Shown piece after piece: positions 1 to 7,030 of a DNA stretch of 19,632 bases (its first letter is position 1; each line of letters begins with the position of its first letter). Under the pieces are notes generated by a model. The model did no database searches. It saw nothing but the letters and a program-made list of their open reading frames with translations, and was not told where the DNA came from. Origin of the DNA: Shuttleworthia sp045545575 (GTDB lineage Bacteria > Bacillota > Clostridia > Lachnospirales > Lachnospiraceae); NCBI GenBank assembly GCA_045545575.1, contig JAZQBE010000039.1, positions 1 through 19,632 of the forward strand. The letters are read 5' to 3'. A program made the translations under genes and the position numbers.

Positions 1-2210
1 AGAACATCGGGATCCACACGGTGTCGGAGGACCAGGAGCTTGCGGAAGCCTGCGTGCGCAAAATTCTCGAGAAGGTGGAGGGGAGGCCCCTCACGGTTCT
101 CGTGGAGACCTGCGACGCCTACGGCGATACCGCCCGCCTGCGCGACCTCTTAAACCGCTTCGCGGACGATCAGCTGGCTGCTCTTTGGGACATGCACACG
201 ACGACCGTGTTCTCGAAGGAGGATGCGGAGACCACCATCACGAACCTGGGCGCCTATGTCCGCCACGTCCACATCCATGATTTCCGCATGGAGGACGGCA
301 TCGCGGTGCCCGAGCTCATCGGGGAAGGCAGTCTGCCCATGCAGGACCTCATGAACGCGCTCCGCTCGGTCAACTACGACGGCTTCGTCTCCCTCGAGTG
401 GGATCCGGAGTACATTCCGGGCCTCGAGGACATCGAGATCATTCTGACCCACTACGAGAACGCCATGCGCGTCTATGAAAATACAAAGCGCGGCCGCCGC
501 CACCACTACTGGAACAACCAGCACACCGGCAAATATGTCTGGAAGAAGGGGACGCTCATCGACAAGACCTTCCCGCAGGTGCTGGATACGATGGTCGAGG
601 ATTTCCCGGACCAGCTCGCGATCAAGTTCACGACGCTGGACTACACGAGAACCTACGCTCAGTTCCGGGACGACGTGGATGAGTTCGCACGCACCCTGGT
701 CTCCCTGGGCGTGAAGCCGGGCTCCAAGGTCACGATCTGGGCGACCAACGTGCCCCAGTGGTTCCTGACCTTCTGGGCCGCGACCAAGATCGGCGCAATC
801 CTGGTCACCATGAACACCGCCTACAAGATCCACGAGGCGGAGTACCTGCTTCGCCAGTCCGACACCCACACGCTGGTCATGATCGAGGGCTACCGCGACT
901 CCAACTACCGCGAGATCATGAACGAGCTCTGCCCGGAAATCAAGGACGCGAAGCCGGGCCGCCCGCTCCACTGCCGCCGCCTGCCGTTCCTTCGGAACGT
1001 CATCACCGTCGGCTTCCGCATGCCGGGCGCGCTTACCTGGGATGAGTCCCTCGAGTACGCCTCCCGGACCCCGATCGAGGAGATCCGCCGCATGGCAGCG
1101 GCCGTCGACGTGAACGATGTCTGCAACATGCAGTACACCTCCGGCACGACGGGCTTCCCGAAGGGCGTCATGCTGACCCACTACAATATCGTCAACGACG
1201 GCAAGAGCATCGGCGACGGCATGGACCTGTCCACTGCCGACCGCATGATGATCCAGGTGCCGATGTTCCACTGCTTCGGCATGGTGCTTGCGATGACGGC
1301 CTCCATGACCCACGGCGCGACGATCCTGCCGATCCCGTATTTCAGCCCGAAGTCGTCCCTGGCCTGCATCAACAACGAGCGCATCACCGCCTTCCACGGC
1401 GTCCCGACCATGTTCAACGCCATGCTCGCGCATCCGGATTTCGACAAGACCGATTTCTCGCACATGCGCACCGGCATCATGGCCGGCAGTCCCTGCCCGA
1501 TCGCCGTGATGCAGGACGTGGTGAACAAGATGCACATGCCCGAGATCGTCATCGTCTACGGACAGACCGAGGCTTCCCCGGGATGTACGATGAGCCGCAC
1601 GACGGATCCCCTGGAGGTGCGTGTCGCGACCGTCGGCCGCGCCTTCCCGGAAATCGAATGCAAGATCGTCGATCCCGAGACCGGCGAGGACTGCCCCGAC
1701 GAGGTGATCGGTGAATTTGTGGCCCGCGGCTACAACATCATGAAGGGCTATTACAAGATGCCGAAGGCCACCGCGGCGGCCATCGACAAGGACGGCTGGC
1801 TGCACACCGGCGATCTGGCCTGCCGTACGCCGGAAGGCAACTACCGCATCACCGGCCGCTTAAAGGACATGATCATCCGCGGCGGTGAAAATATCTACCC
1901 GAAGGAAATCGAAGAATTCATCTACACGCATCCGAAGGTCAGCGACGTGCAGGTCATCGGTGTGCCGGACGAAGCGATGGGCGAAGAAATCATGGCCTGC
2001 ATCATCTTAAAAGAAGGCGAGACCATGACGGAAGCCGAGATGAAACAGTTCGTCCTGGACCATATGGCCAAACACAAGGTGCCGAAGTACATCGACTTTG
2101 TGGACAGCTTCCCGATGAACGACGCCGGAAAGATCCAGAAATACAAGATGCGCGAAGCCGCCGTCGAAAAACTCGGGCTGCAGAAGGCAGCGGCGGTGGT
2201 GACGGCGTAG
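1..2210 (+). CDS. TIM-barrel (sugar phosphate isomerase/epimerase-like) + AMP-forming acyl-CoA synthetase fusion, 5' partial
   Basis: The reading frame is already open at base 3, so the gene starts upstream of the window and the GTG at 21 is not the real start. The first ~145 visible residues look like the C-terminal half of an AP-endonuclease-2/xylose-isomerase-like TIM barrel: candidate metal or active-site residues lie in LVETC, WDMHTT, HVHIHDF and SLEWDPEY. After a basic linker (KRGRRHHYW) a complete AMP-binding ligase follows, with P-loop YTSGTTGFPKG near 1134, YGQTEASPG near 1558, HTGDL near 1803, GRLKDMIIRGGENIYPKE near 1855 and the C-terminal lysine motif GKIQKYKMRE near 2120. The ligase half should activate a carboxylic acid as acyl-AMP and then acyl-CoA in the cytoplasm; medium- or short-chain FadD-like enzymes are its nearest relatives. 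The substrate is unknown. The barrel may act on the same substrate as the ligase, but that is inference. Confidence 0.9.
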   Translation, partial: NIGIHTVSEDQELAEACVRKILEKVEGRPLTVLVETCDAYGDTARLRDLLNRFADDQLAALWDMHTTTVFSKEDAETTITNLGAYVRHVHIHDFRMEDGIAVPELIGEGSLPMQDLMNALRSVNYDGFVSLEWDPEYIPGLEDIEIILTHYENAMRVYENTKRGRRHHYWNNQHTGKYVWKKGTLIDKTFPQVLDTMVEDFPDQLAIKFTTLDYTRTYAQFRDDVDEFARTLVSLGVKPGSKVTIWATNVPQWFLTFWAATKIGAILVTMNTAYKIHEAEYLLRQSDTHTLVMIEGYRDSNYREIMNELCPEIKDAKPGRPLHCRRLPFLRNVITVGFRMPGALTWDESLEYASRTPIEEIRRMAAAVDVNDVCNMQYTSGTTGFPKGVMLTHYNIVNDGKSIGDGMDLSTADRMMIQVPMFHCFGMVLAMTASMTHGATILPIPYFSPKSSLACINNERITAFHGVPTMFNAMLAHPDFDKTDFSHMRTGIMAGSPCPIAVMQDVVNKMHMPEIVIVYGQTEASPGCTMSRTTDPLEVRVATVGRAFPEIECKIVDPETGEDCPDEVIGEFVARGYNIMKGYYKMPKATAAAIDKDGWLHTGDLACRTPEGNYRITGRLKDMIIRGGENIYPKEIEEFIYTHPKVSDVQVIGVPDEAMGEEIMACIILKEGETMTEAEMKQFVLDHMAKHKVPKYIDFVDSFPMNDAGKIQKYKMREAAVEKLGLQKAAAVVTA

Positions 2211-2216
2211 AAAACC

Positions 2217-2248
2217 GGAACAGGGGTCAGGCACCCGTTCCACTTTTT
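2217..2248 (+). terminator. Palindromic terminator-like hairpin between the fusion gene and nifJ
   Basis: GGAAC (2217-2221) pairs with GTTCC (2237-2241) and GGGT (2224-2227) pairs with ACCC (2233-2236), with small bulges and a CAGGC loop. A run of five T (2244-2248) follows. This fits an intrinsic terminator for the acyl-CoA synthetase gene. It ends only a few bases before the nifJ ribosome binding site (CAGGAG), which leaves no room for a nifJ promoter after it. It may therefore be leaky or act as an attenuator, with the nifJ promoter further upstream. The nearly symmetric sequence also resembles a dispersed palindromic repeat. Confidence 0.6.
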
Positions 2249-2260
2249 CAGGAGCACAGC

Positions 2261-5200
2261 ATGAGCAACACTTCAAACGGAAAACAGAAGACATTTGTGA
2301 CCGTCGACGGCAATGAGGCCTGCGCCTATATTGCCTACGCCTTTACCGAGGTGGCGGCGATCTATCCGATCACACCGTCGTCCCCCATGGCGGCGAAGAC
2401 GGACGTGTGGTCGGCAAAGGGAAAGAAGAACCTGTTCGGCCAGACCGTACAGCTGGTGGAGATGCAGAGCGAGGCGGGCGCCGTGGCGGCCGTGCACGGG
2501 GCGCTGGAAACCGGCGCGCTGGGCACGAGTTTCACGTCGTCCCAGGGTCTGATGCTGATGATCCCGGTGATGCACCGGATTTCCGGGCAGCGCCATCCGG
2601 GCGTGCTGCACGTGGCGGCGCGGACGGTCGGCACCCATGCGTTCTCCATTTTCGGCGATCATTCGGACGTGATGAACTGCCGGCAGACCGGGTTCGCGAT
2701 GCTTTCCACCGGCAGTGTCCAGGAGGTCATGGACTTAGCCGGCGTCGCGCATCTTGCGGCGATCAAGGCGCGGATTCCCTTCCTGCATTTCTTTGACGGC
2801 TTCCGCACCAGCCATGAGATCACGAAGGTCGAGCAGATGGATTACGAGGATCTGCGCGGCCTGCTTGACATGGACGCGCTTGACGCGTTCCGCGCTCATG
2901 CGCTGAATCCGGAGCATCCGATGCTGCGCTCGACGGTGCAGAACGGCGACATCTTCTTCCAGGTGCGCGAGGCGAGCAACGCGGATTACGCGGCGCTGCC
3001 GGACATCGTGGAGGATTACATGTGCCGGATCAGCGAGATCACCGGCCGGGACTATCATCTGTTCAATTACTACGGCGATCCGGACGCGGAGCGCGTGATC
3101 GTGGCCATGGGTTCCGTGGCCGGCTGCGTGGAAGAGACCGTCGACGCGCTGCGCGCAAAGGGCGAGAAGGTGGGCTTTGTTCAGGTGCATCTGTTCCGTC
3201 CCTTTGACATTTCCCGCTTTGTGGACGCGATCCCCGCTTCCTGCAAATCCGTGGCGGTCTTAGACCGCACGAAGGAGATGGGCAGCGCCGGCGAGCCGCT
3301 GTATCAGGATGTCTGCACCGCGCTGCGCGGACGCGCCGATCTCACCGTCGTGGGCGGCCGTTACGGTCTGTCTTCGAAGGACGTGACGCCGGCGCAGATC
3401 GCGGCGGTATACGAGAACCTGAAGGCCCGGACACCGCTGAACAGCTTTACGATCGGCATTACGGACGACGTGACGCACCTGTCCCTGGAGGAAAAGGGTC
3501 CCATGTACCCGGAAAACAGCGGCACAAAAAGCTGTAAATTCTGGGGCCTCGGCAGCGACGGTACCGTCGGCGCGAACAAGAACACGGTGGAAATCATCAA
3601 CGACCACACCGACAAGTTTGCCCAGGCCTATTTTGAATACGACGCCAAGAAATCCTACGGCATCACCAAGAGCCATCTGCGTTTCGGCGATACGCCGATC
3701 CGCTCGTCCTATTTCGTCAAGCAGGCGGATTTCGTGGCGTGCCACAACCCGACCTACGTCCAGAAATACGACATGGTCGGCGAGATGAAGACGGGCGGTA
3801 CGTTCCTGTTAAACTGCCCCTGGAGCGCGGAAGAGCTGGAGTACCATCTGCCGGCGAAAATGAAGCGTCAGATCGCGGAAAAGAAGGTCCGCTTCTTCAT
3901 CATCGACGCGGAACGGATTTCCGAGGAGCTGGGACTGGGGCACCACTTCAACATGGTGCTGCAGTCGGCCTTCTTCCACCTGATGCCCATCATCCCGATC
4001 GACGAGGCTGTGGGCTACATGAAGGACGCCGCCACAAAGACCTATTTTGCCAAGGGCGAAGACGTCATCGCCAAGAACCTCGCGGCCATCGACGCCGGTT
4101 CTGACGGTCTGGTGGAAGTAGAGGTTCCGGTCCACTGGGCGACGGCGGAAGATATGCAGATCGAGCGCCCGGCGGTTCCGGAGGTCGTCACAAAGATCCT
4201 GGAGCCGATCAACGCGCAGAAGGGCGACGACCTGCCGGTCAGCGCTTTTGCCGATTACAAGGACGGCGTCATGAACATGGGCATGACCGCCTTTGAAAAA
4301 CGCGGCATCGCGACGCAGGTGCCGGTGTGGGATCCGCGCAAGTGCCTGCAGTGCAACAAATGCAGCTACGTCTGTCCGCACGCCGTCATCCGCCCGTTCC
4401 TGTTAAACAAAGAAGAAACCGCCGCCGCGCCCGAGGGCTTCTTAATGAAGCCGGCGGTGGGCAGCCAGGCCTCCGGCCTGCAGTTTACGCTGCAGATCAG
4501 CACCCTGGACTGCACCGGCTGCGGCAGCTGCGCCAACGTCTGTCCGGCGAAGGATAAAGCGCTGGTGATGACCCCGGTCGACGAGGTGCCGGCCGGCACG
4601 GCCGCCTGGGAATACGCGCTGTCCCTGTCCGACAAGGGCGATGTTTACGATCCCTATTCGGTGAAGGGCAGCCAGTTCCGCCAGCCCCTCGTGGAGTTCT
4701 CCGCGGCCTGCGCGGGCTGTGGCGAGACGCCCTACGCGAAGCTTCTGACCCAGCTGTACGGCGACCGTGTCTACTGGGCAAACGCCACCGGCTGTTCCCA
4801 GGCCTGGGGCGGTGCGATGCCGGGCATCCCCTACACCACAAATCACCGCGGCTACGGTCCGGCCTGGTCCAATTCGCTGTTTGAAAACAACGCGGAATTC
4901 TCGCTGGGCATGGTGCTTTCCGTGCGCCAGCAGCGCGAGGCGCAGAAGATCCGGCTGGCGGCCTATCGTGAAGAAACCGCGGACGATGCCGTGAAAGCGG
5001 CCATCGACCGCTGGATGGATACCTACGACGACATCGACGCCTCCGCACCCGCGACGGACGCCCTGGTGGCGGCGCTTTCTGCCTGTGATGACGCGGACGC
5101 GAAGACGATCCTGCGCTATAAGGACCAGCTGGCAAAGAAGACCTTCTGGATGTACGGCGGCGACGGCTGGGCCTACGATATCGGCTTCGGCGGCCTCGAC

Positions 5201-5764
5201 CACGTGGTGGCCAGCGGCGAGGACGTCAACGTCCTGATCGTGGACACCGAGATCTATTCCAATACCGGCGGCCAGTCGAGCAAGGCGACCCAGGTCGGTG
5301 CGGTCGCGCAGTTCGCGGCGGCCGGCAAGAAACGTCCGAAGAAGGATATCGGCGCGATGCTGATGACCTACGGCCGGGTCTACGTGGCCCAGGTGGCCAT
5401 GGGCGCCGACAACAACCAGCTGATCAAGGCCGTCAAGGAAGCCGAGCAGTTCAAGGGCCCGAGCATCATCATCGCCTACGCGCCCTGTACCGGCCACGGC
5501 CTGCGCTGCGGCATGGACAAGGTGCAGGACGAGATGAAGCGCGCGGTGGAAGCCGGCTACTGGTTCCTGTACCGCTACAACCCGGAAAGCGAACCGAAGT
5601 TCCATCTCGATTCCAAAGAGCCGAGCCTCGACTACGAGGAATTCCTGGACGGCGAAGTCCGCTACGCCTCCCTGCGGCGCACTTTCCCGGAAAACGCGAA
5701 GGAACTGTTCGCCGAAGGCGCACGCTTAGCCCGCGAGAAGTACGAGGCCTTAAGCAAAAAGTAA
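2261..5764 (+). CDS. nifJ: Pyruvate:ferredoxin (flavodoxin) oxidoreductase
   Basis: At 1167 residues this matches the usual length of single-chain homodimeric PFOR. It decarboxylates pyruvate with CoA to acetyl-CoA, CO2 and reduced ferredoxin or flavodoxin in the cytoplasm of anaerobes. The N-terminal domain carries YAFTEVAAIYPITPSSPMA, typical of the PFOR first domain. Two 4Fe-4S ferredoxin motifs follow: CLQCNKCSYVCPH near residue 695 and CTGCGSCANVCP near residue 750. The proximal cluster begins at CAGCGET near residue 817, and ATGCSQAWGG is conserved. The thiamine diphosphate site is GGDGWAYDIGFGG near residue 966 with a downstream YSNTGGQSSK. The ATG follows CAGGAG at good spacing. All domains are intact. 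The LeuA-like/AraC regulator starts 76 bases after the stop and may be co-transcribed. Confidence 0.97.
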   Translation: MSNTSNGKQKTFVTVDGNEACAYIAYAFTEVAAIYPITPSSPMAAKTDVWSAKGKKNLFGQTVQLVEMQSEAGAVAAVHGALETGALGTSFTSSQGLMLMIPVMHRISGQRHPGVLHVAARTVGTHAFSIFGDHSDVMNCRQTGFAMLSTGSVQEVMDLAGVAHLAAIKARIPFLHFFDGFRTSHEITKVEQMDYEDLRGLLDMDALDAFRAHALNPEHPMLRSTVQNGDIFFQVREASNADYAALPDIVEDYMCRISEITGRDYHLFNYYGDPDAERVIVAMGSVAGCVEETVDALRAKGEKVGFVQVHLFRPFDISRFVDAIPASCKSVAVLDRTKEMGSAGEPLYQDVCTALRGRADLTVVGGRYGLSSKDVTPAQIAAVYENLKARTPLNSFTIGITDDVTHLSLEEKGPMYPENSGTKSCKFWGLGSDGTVGANKNTVEIINDHTDKFAQAYFEYDAKKSYGITKSHLRFGDTPIRSSYFVKQADFVACHNPTYVQKYDMVGEMKTGGTFLLNCPWSAEELEYHLPAKMKRQIAEKKVRFFIIDAERISEELGLGHHFNMVLQSAFFHLMPIIPIDEAVGYMKDAATKTYFAKGEDVIAKNLAAIDAGSDGLVEVEVPVHWATAEDMQIERPAVPEVVTKILEPINAQKGDDLPVSAFADYKDGVMNMGMTAFEKRGIATQVPVWDPRKCLQCNKCSYVCPHAVIRPFLLNKEETAAAPEGFLMKPAVGSQASGLQFTLQISTLDCTGCGSCANVCPAKDKALVMTPVDEVPAGTAAWEYALSLSDKGDVYDPYSVKGSQFRQPLVEFSAACAGCGETPYAKLLTQLYGDRVYWANATGCSQAWGGAMPGIPYTTNHRGYGPAWSNSLFENNAEFSLGMVLSVRQQREAQKIRLAAYREETADDAVKAAIDRWMDTYDDIDASAPATDALVAALSACDDADAKTILRYKDQLAKKTFWMYGGDGWAYDIGFGGLDHVVASGEDVNVLIVDTEIYSNTGGQSSKATQVGAVAQFAAAGKKRPKKDIGAMLMTYGRVYVAQVAMGADNNQLIKAVKEAEQFKGPSIIIAYAPCTGHGLRCGMDKVQDEMKRAVEAGYWFLYRYNPESEPKFHLDSKEPSLDYEEFLDGEVRYASLRRTFPENAKELFAEGARLAREKYEALSKK

Positions 5765-5840
5765 GCGGTTCTTCCGAGACATCAACTTGCGGGCAGCCGG
5801 AAACGCAAATCCGGCGGGAAACCCGCAGAAAGGCACAGAT

Positions 5841-6917
5841 ATGCCGCATAACGACTATCGTTTTCAGGAATATGTGCTTCCGCCCGTGATGGAAGATCAG
5901 AAAAGCGGCGCTGTACGGCGCCCGCCGGCAGCCGCGGGCGGACCCGTCTCTCTGGCGGCTGTCCGGGAGCTGTCCGTTTCCGAGCAGCAGGAGCTGTTTC
6001 GAAGTCTCGCACAGCAGCTGGCGGCGGCCGGCATCGATCCGGAAGCCGAGCTGGCCTCCATCCCGCGGATCCGCGAGGAAAAGGACGAAATCGGCGGCAT
6101 CTTAAAGCAGCAGTACGCGATCTCCCTTCCGGACCGCATGCTGCAGGAGGTGGAGGATACCGTCTGGCGGATCACCCAGCAGATGCACCAGCCCCTTTCG
6201 CCCCGCTGGATCTACGAAATGTTCCGTGAACAGTACGTGGAGTACCACCCGGTCTTCACGGCCGTTTCCTGCCATTTCCGGCAGGAGGACGGCATCATCG
6301 CGGAGATGACTCTGGAAGCAAAGGGGCAGCAGTACACCATGACTGCCCGCGGAAACGGCCGCCTCGACGCCGTCAGCAACGCGCTGAAGGAGTTCTTTGA
6401 CATCAGCTACGAACTGACGGAATACGAAGAACACACGCTGTCGAAGGGATCGTCTTCCCGGGCGATCGCTTACGTGGGTATCACCTGTCAGGATGTAATG
6501 TACTGGGGCGCGGGCATCGACGAGGATATCATCCGCGCGTCGATTCTGGCCCTGTGCTCGGCCGTCAACCGCCTGCCGCAGCTCGCGGCGGAGCCCGCGC
6601 ATAAGGACGACCGGCTCGTGGCGATGCAGAATTACATCCAGCACCACTACCGCGACATCTCCCTGTCCTCCATCGCCGCGGCTTTCGGCCTGTCGGAAAC
6701 CTATATTTCGCGCTATATCCGCGACAAGTCCGGCAAGACCTTCGGCGAGCACGTCACCGGCGTGCGGATGAAAAAAGCAAAGGCCATGCTGCGCAACAGC
6801 AGCATGACCGTCGAAGCCATTGCCCAGTCGGTGGGATATCCCAGTGTAGAGCACTTCAACCGCATGTTTAAAAAACGATTTTCCATGACACCGATGCAGT
6901 ATCGGAATTCGGTGTAA
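5841..6917 (+). CDS. AraC-family regulator with a LeuA-type (2-isopropylmalate synthase) regulatory domain
   Basis: The ATG at 5841 is chosen because GAAAGG precedes it; the frame also opens at a TTG at 5787 but without a site. The protein has 358 residues. Residues ~258-356 are a standard AraC/XylS double helix-turn-helix, with LSSIAAAFGLSETYISRYI and then VEAIAQSVGYPSVEHFNRMF. Residues ~135-245 resemble the allosteric domain of LeuA: GNGRLDA (171-177), YEEHTL (195-200), SRAIAY (206-211), YWGAGIDEDIIRAS (221-234) and SAVNRL (240-245). Residues ~95-133 resemble the LeuA subdomain that links barrel and allosteric domain (LSPRWIYEMFREQY). No catalytic barrel is present. In LeuA this domain binds leucine and dimerises, so this regulator probably senses leucine or a related metabolite; the ligand and targets are inference. 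Residues 1-90 are unassigned. It lies 76 bases after nifJ, which makes that gene a plausible target. Confidence 0.85.
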   Translation: MPHNDYRFQEYVLPPVMEDQKSGAVRRPPAAAGGPVSLAAVRELSVSEQQELFRSLAQQLAAAGIDPEAELASIPRIREEKDEIGGILKQQYAISLPDRMLQEVEDTVWRITQQMHQPLSPRWIYEMFREQYVEYHPVFTAVSCHFRQEDGIIAEMTLEAKGQQYTMTARGNGRLDAVSNALKEFFDISYELTEYEEHTLSKGSSSRAIAYVGITCQDVMYWGAGIDEDIIRASILALCSAVNRLPQLAAEPAHKDDRLVAMQNYIQHHYRDISLSSIAAAFGLSETYISRYIRDKSGKTFGEHVTGVRMKKAKAMLRNSSMTVEAIAQSVGYPSVEHFNRMFKKRFSMTPMQYRNSV

Positions 6918-6931
6918 ACATGATCCTTTTT

Positions 6932-6967
6932 CAGGCGTGAACCTTGCAGGTTCGCGCCTGTTCTATT
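6932..6967 (+). terminator. Hairpin after the AraC-type regulator
   Basis: CAGGCGTGAACC (6932-6943) pairs with GGTTCGCGCCTG (6949-6960) over 12 positions with one G-T pair, around a TTGCA loop, and TTCTATT follows. The stem is strong but the T-run is weak. It probably ends the nifJ-regulator transcript. The thrS promoter overlaps it, so it could alternatively be an operator. Confidence 0.6.
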
Positions 6968-6972
6968 ATAAT
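6944..6972 (+). promoter_or_regulatory. Sigma-A type promoter for the thrS operon
   Basis: A perfect -10 box, TATAAT (6967-6972), lies 17 bases after TTGCAG (6944-6949), which matches the first three bases of the -35 consensus. The thrS ATG is 58 bases after the -10, so the leader would be only about 50 bases. That is too short for a T-box riboswitch. The -35 falls in the loop and right arm of the hairpin above. Confidence 0.6.
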
Positions 6973-7030
6973 GGAAACTTAGCAGACAAAGCCGGTATCG
7001 GCAAAGAGCAGCCATTACAGGAGAACCATC

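Noticed and set aside
150..1805. Long - strand open frame (551 codons) opposite the acyl-CoA synthetase
   Set aside because: It is a shadow of a GC-rich gene with strong third-position bias; its translation is His/Arg/Val/Asp-rich with no recognisable domain.
4442..5605. Long - strand open frame opposite nifJ
   Set aside because: It mirrors the conserved nifJ coding sequence and shows no family motifs.
5765..5840. Terminator between nifJ and the LeuA-like/AraC regulator
   Set aside because: Short stems such as CCGG and TGCGGG/CCCGCA can form, but there is no T-run, so read-through is more likely.
6973..7030. T-box riboswitch before thrS
   Set aside because: The leader is about 50 bases and has no room for the T-box stems or the T-box sequence.
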